A DNA stretch of 64,000 bases from Ephydatia muelleri (lineage: Eukaryota > Porifera > Demospongiae > Spongillida > Spongillidae). The number at the start of each line of letters is the position of its first letter. Positions within the stretch are counted from its first letter, which is position 1. The stretch is from positions 25,212,270-25,276,269 of the forward strand of contig JABACO010000001.1 of NCBI GenBank assembly GCA_013339895.1. The letters run 5' to 3'. Both the position numbers and the translations under genes were made by a program. Under the pieces are notes generated by a model that saw only the letters and a program-made list of their open reading frames with translations, was not told the DNA's origin and searched no databases. Shown piece by piece: positions 34,031-47,200 of the stretch.

Positions 34031-36840
34031 CCTCCAGGACCACCGTAGCTTCCTTTGAAATCATCATGTGCGTAAAACATGGCTGTAGACTAGTGCCATT
34101 AATCGTCCCGCCATGAAGGCTGACGATAACCGTAAAAATACATCCAATTTGAGTACGGCGTATCTGATTGTGTCTCATTATTACGGTTGTCGTTAGTCTA
34201 TACCGACAAATAAATAAAATGGCAGCGTACAAGACTACTCTCCTTTTCTTGAAGCGCAGCTAGGAGCTGCTCTCCGTGTCACTGCAGCGCGAATCGATAT
34301 CTATTAGTAAGTTGACACAGAAAAAAAACGCGTCAAATCCTAATTGATCTTCATGTGATTTTACGTCTGATTTGTGAAATCCAAGTGGGATTCTGAATCT
34401 GCAAAAATCATACAGTGATTCTTAAAATCATGCAATGATTCAGTACATGATTTCAAATAAAATAATCGCGCCAATGATTTCTCATCTTTATGTGATGTTC
34501 ACAATCATTTGGAAATCTATGTGTGATTTATCAAATGACGGCCCAAAGTTACAACCGCGCACTGCAACAACTCTGTACCAAGCAGGCTTGGTAATTGTGG
34601 CAATTTGGCAACAGTACCACTTCTCTACATGTCAGTACATCTATGCATATCCAGCTCAGCTGTACATGTATCAGTGTACTGCGCTGCCAACTTCTGTACG
34701 GAGGACCGCCATAATATTAGAATCGCCGCCGCTACATGTCTTGCTGCTGTCCAACCCTAAAGAAAGGATGCCTAACATTATATTTGGCGCTTCGAAAGAC
34801 AAAGTTCTGATGTAGCGCTCGATTAAGAAGCTTAGATACACCACTTCTTGCTCATTAATTAAGGTTCCAGCTGCCATGGTATATAAGGATACGAGAAACA
34901 AGGTCTTAATCGAACAGCTCTGCTCCGCAGTCTGTAATACACTCTGTCAAGTTCTGACTGTGGTAGCAAAAGTCATCCGTGGATCTACAGACCTGAGCTG
35001 ATTCTGGCAGTGAGCTTGGCTTCAGGCAACTCTGGAGAGTTTGGTGAGATTACAAAACATTCCAAAAACGATGTGATGTTACTAATAGGTGCGAAGCCCA
35101 CTTAAAGAGGCTTGCCTGCAAGTGGGTATGTGTGAAACTGGGGCACTAAGCCAAATGTACTGCATGCATGCTGCGTGTCACACTGATAAGGCAGAATGCA
35201 AGAGTCATTGTACTTAGATGTCTACACAGTGCATAGACCCCTTCATGATTGTTAAACTTAATTAAATGTCTGTGTACACTGTATGTGTGTTTGTTCGTGC
35301 ATCACTAGTGTATTATTTATTATTTGTTTTTTCTTGCAGAATATTTTACAAATTTCTGAAGTGTTTTTAAAAAGCAAAACAGCTACTCATCCTCTCTTAC
35401 TCTGTGCCATGCGTGTTGTCAATGTCAGGCCCAGCTGCCAGTCAAACCCTCTAATAGCCATGCAGCGCCAATTTAACAGCAATATATAATCCCTCAAAAT
35501 TAACGACTCTGATATGGATGTTGGATCCGGAGCAAGATCAAAAGTTTGGATGTGTGCTGGGGGACCTCGGTTCTACTCTACCTCCTCCTTATGCCGACAC
35601 TGTGTATTGTAGCAGTCCAGATGTGGCAATATTATGTCTGAGGTCTGCTGGCTCGATCTACCTTGACTTTAATTGTATTTGTTTATGTGTTTAACTCAAT
35701 AAAGTAATTGACCTCAGTAGAGAATAATCCAATCCTATTCCATCTCTTGCAATAATAAAATATTTCATGTTTTATGTATTCGTAAACTTTAGGTATCGTG
35801 AATGCACAAAGCTAAGGTGTAGCATGCATGTGAGTTTATGTATGTTGGTTATTGAATATAAATACTGACAGCTCTACAACATGTAGACAAAATACAGAAC
35901 GCTGGGAGAGATCTATTCACAGTGGTAGTTCAGTTACAAAATAAGAAGAACTCTTTCCTTTCACTGGAGCCAGTGCACATCTGTAACAAAGCGTCGTGGA
36001 CTGATAATACGATCTCGTTCATAGAAATTGCTCAGGTAGATTAAGGCATGGGTACAGAGTAGTCGGACACATGTTTCGTTTGAACATGAGATGGACATAT
36101 GTCTAACATGTTCAAGGGGCGCGCGCGCAATTACGTGACGTAATATTGCTATTTAATAAAATGCAGTTAACTAGTTTTGAATAACGCGCACCACAGCTGG
36201 ACTTCAAAATTGCGAGGCACTGCTGCGAGGCACTGCTGCGAGGCACTGCTGCGAGGTACTGTTACTCTGTTAGGTAAACCAAACCGAATATAATATATCA
36301 TCTACATGTACGTTGATCACGATCGAGAATGCAAGTGCTATTTCACCCTCAATCTCGTGTATTTTAACATATGCGCATCTAATTTTTAGCTATGCCAGCT
36401 ATACGAATTAGTTTTTAGACCTAGCTATTTTCCAGTGCGCTGAAGCAGATCCACCAGAGCATCCCCTATACGGATGGCCTCGATCATCGAATGCCGGTAT
36501 AATATTTATCAGATTGTTGCCTAACACAAGAACATTCAGACTATGCTACTGGTTCAGGATATTACATTGGTGACACGAGTACGCCCCCAAGCGTCCCTGC
36601 CATTGGAAAGAGGTGGGTCGGTAATCGCTTATGGGCATAATATAGCTGTAATATCATTGTGCGAATGTGTTAATGTGCTGATGTGCGAACCGCTACTGTA
36701 ATTGCATTGACATACACACCACTTATACACCATTAGCTACAATGGTGATTACAATAGCATTTTACTCTAATGAACTACAAAGATGTGCAATATACAGTCT
36801 TGCTCCCTAACTTTATACGTACAGGAATACACACTTGTGG
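34031..36840. other. No gene recognised
   Basis: Short ORFs (34435-34815, 35283-35489) carry no domain. An AATAAA signal lies near 35697 after a stretch that could be a transcript end, but no coding exon supports it. A 13-bp tandem (TGCGAGGCACTGC, four units) lies at about 36210-36260. GATT/AATC-rich sequence at 34330-34540 may be a decayed foldback. Confidence 0.4.
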
Positions 36841-36849
36841 TTGTTCGTT

Positions 36850-37530
36850 TTAAAACAACCGGTTATTGCCGGTTTAACAATTAATTATCGATTATTTATG
36901 CATAATCGATGGGACCAAAAGTTAAACCCACAACTTCGGGCTTTGCCACATGGCAAGGAAGATGGTCCACGGCGTACCCCTAAGAATGTCGCCTTGTTGC
37001 TAGTGTCCAGCAAAGTCACCCTTCTGGATAGTTTTTCAAGTTTTCAAATTTTCCGTGAACTCCATGCAAAGAGTTTCAAATGGTCCTTCCGCATGGGCTA
37101 TCCATCATAAAGTTATAGGGTACTGAATTTATCATTAGCCATACATTTCAATTCGAGCGTTACTTTTCTTTTGCTTGTAAAATTTGATAGTATCATAGGG
37201 TGATTTTGCTGGACACTGTTCCAAATATAATAAAGTTACTGTATGTATCACCATGCATGCAACGAAGAGATGAATCTCTCCATTGTTCGCTTTCGTCCGC
37301 TTATTGTTTTCTCGCGCCCAGCATTATTGGTAGATGTAAGACGGATGTGACGCCACTTGCAACTCCTCAATAAAATATCAACCGATCGGTTGTGGTTGCT
37401 TAATATTTTAACAACCGGTTGAAGCGATTATTTAGCTGAAATAGAACCGGTTGAGGCGGTTATTTAATTCTCGCGATCGGTTAACCGTCGGTTAATCGGT
37501 TAACCGGAGCTCCGGCACAACCGGTTTCAA
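36850..37530. promoter_or_regulatory. Cluster of AACCGGTT palindromes
   Basis: Full AACCGGTT sites occur near 36856, 37412, 37447 and 37521, with close variants (GATCGGTT, GGTTAACC, CCGGTT) in 37380-37530. AACCGGTT is the optimum site of Grainyhead/CP2 factors (established knowledge). The spacing and the nearby terminal-repeat-like words could equally mark an old transposon. No adjacent gene was recognised. Confidence 0.35.
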
Positions 37531-38512
37531 GTCTTACTTGTGAGCACATTTAGTTGCTTTAATTACAATACCAGAATAACATTCATCATCCTTCAGATAA
37601 AGTCATTCCCCTACCCCTCTCCCTCTACAAACAGAATTTTATATCTGTGACTTTCTCCTTGTGAATATGAATAGGAGAATTTTTTTTTTGGGACACCAGT
37701 AAAATTGATATTACAAGCATACACGGAAAACACAGCAGCAGTATATTACATTAGACTAAACACCTAGGAGCTTCATGTATGTACTGCATGTAGGCCTACA
37801 GTTCAACTCTAAAATTGCATAAGTTAACCGGGCCTGGAACACTGCATCTTCTGGACAGGATTGCCCTAGCCACTGACCTCACTAATGAGTTCATATCCAG
37901 GATTAATATGCTAAACAATAGAACTATGGAATTGTCTCTTTTCCTATTCCTCCCCTCCTACCCTTCTTCCCCTTCCCCCGCTCGCTCTCTCATATTTCAT
38001 TCTGAATAATATTATCACAATGAAAAATATTGATGAAGGTAATAAAAGCAATTTCTTATCTTGTTTATGCAACTATTACACATGAAACAAGATTGTCAAC
38101 TAGTACATAATCAGTAAACATAAGTCAATATGTAAAGTGTTCCTTTTTCCTTATTTCACTCTTTAAGCAGGAAACATGTAACTTATTACTCTCTCAGATC
38201 AGAGTGATATTTTTTTGTATTTCCAGACATATGGTAGATACCACCCTTGGGACCCCTGTAAAGTACTTCACCATCTTCACTCAAACCAAAGTATGGATCT
38301 CCATACGGTGACAATTTTGGACCTGTAGTATTAAAGTACTGTAACTGCAATGAAAGTACTTACTGCCACTCCCATTTTTATTCTAACTGACACATTATGC
38401 GCTCATAAAATAATGTTTAAATGTAATAATATTTTTAATGCTCAAGACATTAATATGGCAACCAATTCTACGCACAATAATACATGTACACATATACATA
38501 TATGGGACAGTT
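37531..38512. other. No gene recognised
   Basis: AT-rich interval with short ORFs only (37815-38009, 38350-38544), none with a domain. Confidence 0.4.
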
Positions 38513-39325
38513 CACGAGAAAATTGCACCACTCATATATTATAAAAATGTTATAAAAATGCATCACGTTTGCATCGCTATAACTTCCCAACGATTAACGC
38601 TATCGACATCCTATTTTCACCACTTCATACTACACCATTTCTCTACAGTAAAATGCATTTTGGAGTCTTGGACTATATCCGTGCCGACGTTCCTACGTGC
38701 GATACCCCCTGGGGTTCAAAACTACCATATCTTCGTGTAGGAGCGGTCAAATCGCTTCAAATTCGGTATGTAGGTAGAGAGGTCCTATACCTATCGATTT
38801 GTTCTGTTCGTTAATTTTTATGCCATCTGTTACGGAGATACAGTTGAACAAACTACGTGCACGTTTTCCCGCTTGATTTGCGCCAATGTAATAATCCCCG
38901 CCTCCCCATACATTGAGCGGAGCGCAATTTGCCCAAATCATTGGCGCAAAACGAGCGCGAAAATGTGCACGTAGTTTGTTCAACTGTATCTCCGTAACGG
39001 ATTGCATAAAAATTAACGAACAGAACAAATAGATAGATATAGGACCTCTCCACCTACAAACCGAAATTGAAGCGATTTGATTACTCCTACACGAAGATAT
39101 GGTAGTTTTGAACCCCAGGGGGTATCGCATGTAGGAACGTCGGCACGGATATAGTCCAAGACTCCAAAATGCATTTTACTGTAGAGAAATGGTTGTAGTA
39201 TGAAGTGGTGAAAATAGGATGTCGATAGCGTTAATCGTTGGGAAGTTATAGCGATGCAAACGTGATGCATTTTTATAACATTTTTATAATATATGAGTGG
39301 TGCAATTTTCTCGTGAACTGTCCCA
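38513..39325. mobile_element. Foldback MITE (TGGGACAG family), 813 bp, TA target site
   Basis: Begins TGGGACAGTTCACGAGAAAA at 38513 and ends TTTTCTCGTGAACTGTCCCA at 39325, flanked by TA on each side. The arms are almost perfectly complementary along about 380 bp, with a small GC-rich centre near 38900-38930. This is the cleanest copy of the family. No transposase. Small antisense ORF pairs inside are mirror images of each other, not genes. Confidence 0.9.
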
Positions 39326-39441
39326 TAAATAATACTTATACCTTGTTTTAATGTGGTTTTTTTAACATAATGTGCTCTAAAATGGGTATTGTACTAAACA
39401 TAGTTGTATATCACAATGGTTGAATTATGCATCATAGTCAA

Positions 39442-42400
39442 TTATATGTTTATACACTCCCCTGGATTCAATCGCCGGCTGCCCATGAGCGTGTATAAAT
39501 AGGAATTACTTAGCACCGGGTTTCGGGGTGGTGTTGGAACAGTCATATATGTAATGGGGACTGGATATTGAGCCATCACCAAAGGAAGAGATGGAACTGC
39601 TGTTAATGTGTATTTGATTGAAAATAATAATCATTCAGTTTTCTAATAGACTTTCACACGTACAGGAACTTTATAAATAAACTTACCACTTTGTAGAGTA
39701 GTGATTGTGACTGGAATGCTTTTTTCACCAAATCCAGCCATGGTTTTTGCTCTAACGAAGATGTTATAAGTAGTGCAAGGCTTCATATCTGTCAATTTCC
39801 ATGTTGTAGTGTTCTGTACATCCACAGCAATTAGACTTCCTCCATTGGGTGCATAGCTGACTTCATACCCTAGCAATCTCCCATTTGGGTTCTCTGGTGG
39901 TTCCCAGATGACAGTGACAGATGTAGATGTGACATTTTGAGTTTGCACATTTGGAGGAGATGGAACTACATTGGGATATGCGATTTATAAAAATAATAAA
40001 ATCATTCATACTGCATTTATTAAAATACTGACATTCCTAAACACACATATGGAACTTTCTATACGAAAATGGATCTTGTGGATTTCACTTTACAACATAA
40101 ATGTAAATCGATATATATTCCGAAATAGTAACGCTATCGGGTTCCTATTTTTAACACAACATACCACACCATTACTATACGAGAAAATCCATGTTGGTGT
40201 CTTACACATGCGGGGTACCGACATTACACGGTCCGATACCCCGTAGAGTTCAAAACAGCCACATCTTCAGGTAGGAGTGTCCAAATCGGTTCAAAATAAG
40301 TAACTATGTAGAAGGGTCCCACCGCTATTGATTTGTTCTGTTCGTTAAGTTTTACTTTATCCGTTATGGAGATACAAGTGTGCAAAGAAATTGCATATTT
40401 CCCGGGCGTTAACGTAATTACGAAGCCAGTCGTAATACGTTAATGGCGCGTAACGCCCGGGAAATATGCAATTTCTTTGCACACTTGTATCTCCATAACG
40501 GAATAAAGCAAAAAGTAACGAACAGAACAAATCAATAGCGGTAGGACACTTCTATATAGGTACCTATATTGAACCGATTTGGACACTTCTACCTGAAGAT
40601 GCTGCCGTTTTGAACCCTACGGGGTATCGGACGTTGAAACGTCGGTACCCCGCATGTGTAAGACACCACAATGGATTTACACATATAGTAATGGTGTGGT
40701 ATGTTGTGTGCAAAATAGAAACCCGATAGCGTTACTATTTAGGAAGATATATCGATGTAAATTTTATGTTACAAAATACAATCCACAAGACCCATTTTCG
40801 TATAGAATGTTCCATATACCAGCCACTGTAGTAAACATACCACTTTCTAGGGTAGAGATCGTGACTGGAATACTTTTTTCGCCAAATCCTGCTCCCGTTT
40901 TTGCCCTTACTGATATGCTGTATGATGTGTAAGGCTTCAAGTCTGTCAATTTCCACGTAGTAGTATTCTGTACATCCACAACAGTTGGACGTTCTCCATT
41001 CGGTGTGTAGCTGATTTCATATCCTTGCAACTGTCCATTTAGGTTTTGTGGTGGATCCCAACTGACATTGACAGATGTAGATGTGACATTTTTGGTCATC
41101 AAATTCAAAGGCTGTGATGGAACTGAATAGAGTAAATTCAGACAAATTATTATTGGTCGATTTGAAAGGTACTAATTACATGTATAATGATGCATACTCA
41201 TAGCAACTGATATACTTATGTACCTATTTCGGAGGTAGAGACAGTCAACAGAACACTTCCATCTCCAAATCCAACTGCTGTCCTTGCTCTTACACAGATG
41301 TAGTAGACAGTGAAGGGTTTGAGGTCCATAAGTTTACATGTCATATCATTCTGCAGCTTCTCAAAACTTGTGCTTCCTCCTTTGGGTGTTTAGCTGACTT
41401 CATAGCCTTGCAATCTCCCATTTCGGTTTTGTGGTGTTCCCAAGTGATGGTGACAGATGTAGAGGTGACATTTTGAGCCTTCAAATTCAGAGGAGGAGAT
41501 GGAACTGCAAGGAATGTGTGATTTATAAAAAGAAACATGCATATTCTAGTTTAATTCATTCTCGGAAGTTAAAATACTAGCCCATAAATAACATACCATA
41601 TTCTAGAGTAGTGACAATGACTGGAATACTTTCTTCCCCAAATCCAGCCATGGTTTTTGCTCTAACAAAGATGTTGTAAGTAGTGCATGGTTTCATGTCT
41701 GTCAATTTCCATGTTGTAATGTTCTGTATATCCACAGCAATTAGACTTCCTCCATTGGGTGCATAGCTGACTTCATATCCTAGCAAACTCCCATTTGGGT
41801 TCTTTGGTGGTTCCCAGATGACAGTGACAGAAGTAGATGTGACATTTTGAGTTTGCACATTTGGAGGAGATGGAACTACATTGGGATATGCGATTTATAT
41901 AAATAAAAATTTTATTCATGCTGCATTTATTAAAATATTGACATTCATAGACACACATATACCAGCCACTATAGTAAACATACCACTTTCTAGAGTAGAG
42001 ATCGTGACTGGAATACTTTTTTCGCCAAATCCTGCTCCTGTTTTTGCCCTTACTGATATGCTGTATGATGTGTAAGGCTTCAAGTCTGTCAATTTCCACG
42101 TAGTAGTATTCTGTAAACAGTTGGACGTTCTCCATTCGGTGTGTAGCTGATTTCGTATCCTTGCAACTGTCCATTTAGACTTTGTGGTGGATCCCAAATG
42201 ACAGAGACAGATGTAGATGTGACATTTTTGGTCATCAAATTCAAAGGCTGTGATGGAGCTGTATAGAGTAAATAAAAAAAACAAACTATAATTATTGGTC
42301 GATTTGAAAGGTACTAATGATGCATGCTCATAGCAACTGATACACTTATGTACCCATTTCTGAGGTAGAGACAGTCAACAGAACACTTCCGTCTCCAAAT

Positions 42401-43227
42401 CCAACTGCTGTCCTTGCTCTTACAGAGATGTAATAGACTGTGAAGGGTTTGAGGTCTATAAGTTTACATGTCATATCATTCTGCAGCTTCTCAAAACTTG
42501 TGTTTTCTCCTTTGGGTGTGTAGCTAACTTCAAATCCTTGTGATCTCCCATTTGGGGTTTGTGGTGGATCCCAACATATAGTGAAAGATGTAGATGTCAC
42601 TTTCTGGGTCCTTAAATTAAGAGGAGGGGATGGAACTATATAGAGAATAAGTAACAATCTGTACATAAGGAAGTGCAGTCGTGCACACAGTAGCAATCTA
42701 TTTACCATCTTCTAATGTAGAAATCGTCAATGGAACACTTTCTTCACCAAACACAACTGCTGTCTTTGCTCTTACACAAATATAGTATGCAGTGAAGGGT
42801 TTGAGGTCTATAAGTTTACAAGTAGTATCATTTTTCAGCTTCGCAATACTTGTGCTCCCTCCTTTGGGTGTGTAGCTCACTTCATATCCTAGTGACCCTC
42901 CATTTGGGTTTTGTGGTGGTTTCCAGGTGATGGTGACAGATGTAGAGGTGACATTTTGAGCCTTCAAATTCAGAGGACGGCCAAGTTTATCATCTGGAGT
43001 CTTCACATTAGAAGAAGGAGATGAAATTACACTGAACTGCTGAGTGTTTACATCCAGAGCTGGTGATAAAGCTACACTGAGTATGTCACCTGGAGCCTTC
43101 ACATTTGGAGATAGAGATGGAAGAACTGCACCTAGTGTTTCAACTTGATTCTTGACATCCGGAGCTGGTGATAAAACTACACTTAGTAAGTCACCTGGAG
43201 TAGTCATATTCAGAGGAGAGGATGGAG
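39442..43227 (-). CDS. FN3-array gene, eight exons (3' part)
   Basis: Minus-strand exons 43227-42706, 42635-42354, 42258-41984, 41875-41597, 41504-41224, 41122-40841, 39965-39687 and 39596-39442. Seven exons each encode one FN3 domain (NVTSTSVTITW, NPNG-LGYEVSY, TTWKLTDLKPYT, ISVRAKT-AGFGEKSVP), all in phase 1-1. The first also carries a Ser/Pro/Val-rich lead-in with three SPAPDVK-type repeats. The last exon ends in a TAA. Exons 2-4 and 5-7 are a tandem duplication. Exon 42258-41984 has a 7-bp deletion, and exon 41504-41224 lacks one base and has TAC changed to TAA, so each copy is damaged differently. No signal peptide or TM segment was seen. The DEATH exons at 50731-50322 end in the right phase to join exon 43227, with the retrotransposon between. 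FN3 arrays bind protein partners; the ligand is unknown. Confidence 0.75.
40050..40814. mobile_element. Foldback MITE in FN3 intron, 765 bp, TA target site
   Basis: Starts TGGAACTTTCTATACGAAAA and ends TTTTCGTATAGAATGTTCCA, flanked by TA. The arms mirror each other around a GC-rich centre near 40430 (CCCGGGCGTTAACG). The sister intron at 41951-41965 reads ACACACATATACCAG without the element, giving a paralogous empty site that confirms both ends and the TA duplication. Confidence 0.92.
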
Positions 43228-43364
43228 CTACATATGGAGAGAGAGGATAAACAAGTATCATAGATGTCATGTGTAGTAAGAAGTTTAAAATGCATCCATT
43301 CTGGTGCCAGCATTATACCAAGCAGTATTACAATGCTCATGAATACAAATATGTACATGTAATC

Positions 43365-43975
43365 AGTAAATTTGTCCTTATGATGGGACGAGATCCTGTT
43401 CTGCCATCTTTGCCATCTATGACTAATAGTAGTGCAGAGGACCCCACCTCATATGACAGCATGGTGGAGAGTCACATAGTACAGGAAGCTAAGTGTCAAA
43501 AGGAACATTATGACACACATACCCAAAGTAGGGAGTTTTGTGAAGGGGATGCTGTTTGGCTACAAAACCCAACAGCAGGAAAATTGGATCCAAAGTGGGA
43601 AGGTGGATGGGTTGTTAAGAAAGTTCACTCCCCAGTAACTTTGCAAATTGAGCACAGAAAGTCACTGAGGTCTAGAGTGGTGCACATTAACAGAATACGG
43701 CGCTGTATATTACGGGAGAAGGAGAGCACACTGTCAAGAGATGTTTAGTGGGAACCAGCAAGCATCGAACACTTTTCAGTGCCAGCAGATTCCACTCCAC
43801 AATCAGAAATTGTTCCGGAGGTTCCACCAGCAGTCCTGCCCCCAATAGATTTAGAAGGACAAGAGGCCCCACCAACATTGGACCAAGCACAGAGGCGTTA
43901 CCTCAACATGTCCGACGACCTCCTGATTATTACTAAGTCCAATGTTAAGCTTGAGGACTAGCTTAAAGTACAGTG
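43365..43975 (+). pseudogene. Gypsy pol 3' end (integrase C-terminus), inverted
   Basis: Plus-strand reading from about 43367 (FVLMMGRDPVLPSL) to 43748, continuing in another frame to 43961. It contains the integrase C-terminal tail: HYDTHTQSREFCEGDAVWL, WEGGWVVKKVHSPVTLQI and VVHINRIRRC. It is followed directly by an LTR at 43983. It is the part missing from the minus-strand pol at 44225-47961, so the 3' end of that element is inverted in place. A TAG at 43746-43748 and a frame change separate the final acidic tail. Confidence 0.8.
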
Positions 43976-43982
43976 GGACGAA

Positions 43983-44197
43983 TGTAATGGGATAGACAAT
44001 AAGGCTCTGAATAGACCCTTAAACCCTTTGTGGAAGATGAATACTAATTCAACTGAACTTCCTGTCATAGTACTGCACCTGTGGGATAGGGGGGGGGGGG
44101 GGGGGGGTCAAGGGATGTTGAAGAAACACTATTTAACGCTAGTGTGTATTCCTATGTGTTTGGAGTGAGATTGTCAGTTGCATAGAATCGTATTACA
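43983..44197 (+). repeat. Gypsy 3' LTR (215 bp), plus orientation
   Basis: Begins TGTAATGGGATAGACAATAA and ends GAATCGTATTACA, with TG...CA termini. Contains a G run at about 44090-44106. The same sequence in reverse complement, broken by two insertions, is the other LTR at 47975-49745. Confidence 0.85.
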
Positions 44198-44224
44198 TAC
44201 ACAATAATTGCTATGCAATTTTTT

Positions 44225-47200
44225 TATCTCTCCAAACTTAATTCTTTCTCCTCTGAATAACCCTGTAGAAGCATTAGATGCTGTTCTGTATGCATATAGC
44301 ACCAATGGTAGATTTCCTTCTCATGCATTCTACGTCATTCTGTTCTGTATAGCACCGAAGGAGTTGCAGCAAGGTTCTATTAAAACGTTCTACCATTCCA
44401 TCACCTTGCGGGTGGTATGCTGTTGTTCGGGACTTGAGGACTCCAAATGCTGCACATACCCTTCGGATCATGGTGCTCTCAAAGTTAGCACTTTGGTCAG
44501 AGTGCAATATTTCAGGGATCCCAAACCGTGAAAACAAGTATCCCAGCAATACACTCTGCAGTCTGGTTAGGCATTGGTATAAAGCTTCAGCCCACTTCGT
44601 GAAATAGTCTTGTATGACTAAGAGATAGCGATTGCCTCTGCTGGATACTGGCACTTGCAATACATCAACAGCCAGCATCTGCCAGGGGTGTCCAATTGGA
44701 ATATTTGTCATTGGAACAGGTGTCGGCATTGGTAGCTTGGACCTTTGGCACACCATATAACCCCCGCAGTATAGCTCCTTGTCCTTGGCCATTCCAATCC
44801 AATATGCTGTATGCTTCAGCCTCTGTAAGGTTTTCTCCACACCTTGATGTCCCGAACTTATGATGTCATGGTTGGCCCTGAGGGCTGTAGGTTGCAATGA
44901 TAAGGGAACTATTGGTACAATTTTCTCCTTCTCCAATGGTCCAGGTGTGTAGTTGCGGCAAAGTACACCGTCAAATACACAAAGCTGACTTCGAATTCAT
45001 GAGAATTTTCGAATAGGATGCTGATTCCAGTGTCGTGGTTGATTGCTTAAGCCAGAAGAAACAAGACAACTACTACATTTAACACTTCATCTTTACCCTG
45101 CTCTTGCGCAACATCTTCTAAAGTGAGTTCTGGTACTGTCACTGTTCCTGCACAGGTGCTAGGAATGGTGGACACACGAGAAGGGCATCAGCATTTGCAT
45201 TGGAAGACCCTCGTCGATATTTGATTGTAAAATCAAATTCCTGCAATGCCAGTGCCCAACGACATAGCCTACCCTCCATCTTTTGAGCAGACAGCCATTG
45301 TAGTGGTTGATGGTCTGTATGCAAGACAAATGCTCGTCCAAGTATAGATAGTGTCTGAATTGCTTCACTGCATATAGCACTGCCAAACATTCCCTCTCAA
45401 TGACACTGTATTGTCTCTCAGCATGGGTCAGACTTCTGCTTACATACGCCACTACATGCCCATCCTGTTCTAATACCACTCTCAAACCAATGGCACTGGC
45501 ATCAGTCTGCAACTCAAAGTCTTTTGTTAATTAAGGAGACATAGCACTGCAACCTGAGATAGAAGATCTTTAAATCTCTGGAAACCCTTCTGGCATTCTA
45601 CAGTCCATACAAATGTGGCAGTCTTTTCAGTCAGATAGTGTAGAGGTGAAGCTATGTCTGCAAATTGTTGTATGTATCTGCGATAGTATGAAGCTAGACC
45701 AAGGAATAGCCATATTTCAGTAACAGTCTTAGGAATCGGCCAATCCTTGATAACAGCTATTTTCTCTTTGTTCGGAGACATTCCTGCCGCTGAAAATACA
45801 TGTCCCAGGTAGTGCACTTTGTCCAGTCCTAACTGGCACTTGGATCCCCTCAAAGTTAGTCCAGCATTGGCCGGTCATTCAAACACCTGCTGTAAATGTT
45901 GAAGATGACACTTTATATTGGGTGAATGGACCAGCACATCATCAATATAACTGGTCACAAATGGTAGTCCATGTAACACCTTGTCCATTAGTCTCTGGAA
46001 TGAGCTGGGTCCACCTGTTACCCCAAATGGCATCCTGCAAAACTCATATAGATCCATCCCAGGACCAGGACAAAAAGCAGTTTTGATGCAGTCCTCCTCC
46101 TTTACTCGCAATTGCCAGTATCCAGAATGTAGGTCGAGCTTTGTGAACACTTTGGATCCTGAGAGTCGGTCTTGAACTTCGTCTGGCAGCGGCAGTGGGT
46201 AAGCATCTTTCACTGTCTGCTTATTCAGCTCCCTATAACCAATGCAGATCCTTATCTCACCAGACTTCTTTGGGACATATACAGCTGGAGCGAGCCATGG
46301 GCTGCTGCTAACTCTAATGATATTGCGATCCAGCATTTCTGTTAGTTGACGCTCGACTTCAGTCCTGTAGTGAGCTGATACTCTCCTGGGTGGAACTCAT
46401 ACTGGTGGATGGTCAGCTGTTGGTATGGTGTGATGAGCTACTGTCGTTGATCCAGGTACTGTTGAGAATAGTATCTCAAAGCTTTTCACGAGATCTCTTA
46501 GCTCTGCGGGTGCCGGTGGAATATCATACTCCACCTCGTCTCCAAAGTTTGGAATAGCAATTTCTTCCACTTCATCATTTTCACCACCTGCAGTTAACGT
46601 TGAAGCGACATACATGTAGCTTGGTATTGCATTTGAAGAACTTCCTCGCCCTGATGTGACTGCCAAACCTCCAACATGGATGCTTGCAGGGTCTGAGCTA
46701 TAGTCCAGTCGTACTTTGTGCTTGGATAGAAAGTCTATACCAAGTATTACAGGAGTTATTAAACTTTTGGTCACCAGGAACCCGTGCTCAGTACTAAATT
46801 CTCAGATGTGCTTTAACTGTTCCCATGACAGTCAGTTTATGTCCGTCAGCCGTCTGTAGTTGGGGCATTTGTCCGCTCACGATGCACTGTTTTGGTGCAG
46901 AGCCTTAATCAATATATAAGCGACACGGAAGATCCAGAATCCAACATAATTCGTACATCGTTTTCTTCCAGCTTTCCATTAACTATAGTTACTTTGTCTG
47001 TCATTGCAGCCGTAATGTAATCCTGGGGCTTCAAAAACTGTCGGGGATGAGCTGGACCCCTTGCAACCATCCCGATACCGTTATCCGACGGCTGTTGTCT
47101 ACAGTTGCGAGCAATATGACCAGGCCGGTCGCAATTGTAACACGTCACCTGTTGCTGGCGACAGTTCCTTGATATGTGGCCCGTTCGATGACACTTGAAG

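Noticed and set aside
38569..39270. Paired ORFs with LSTSYFHHFIL and similar words on both strands
   Set aside because: Mirror images inside the palindromic MITE.
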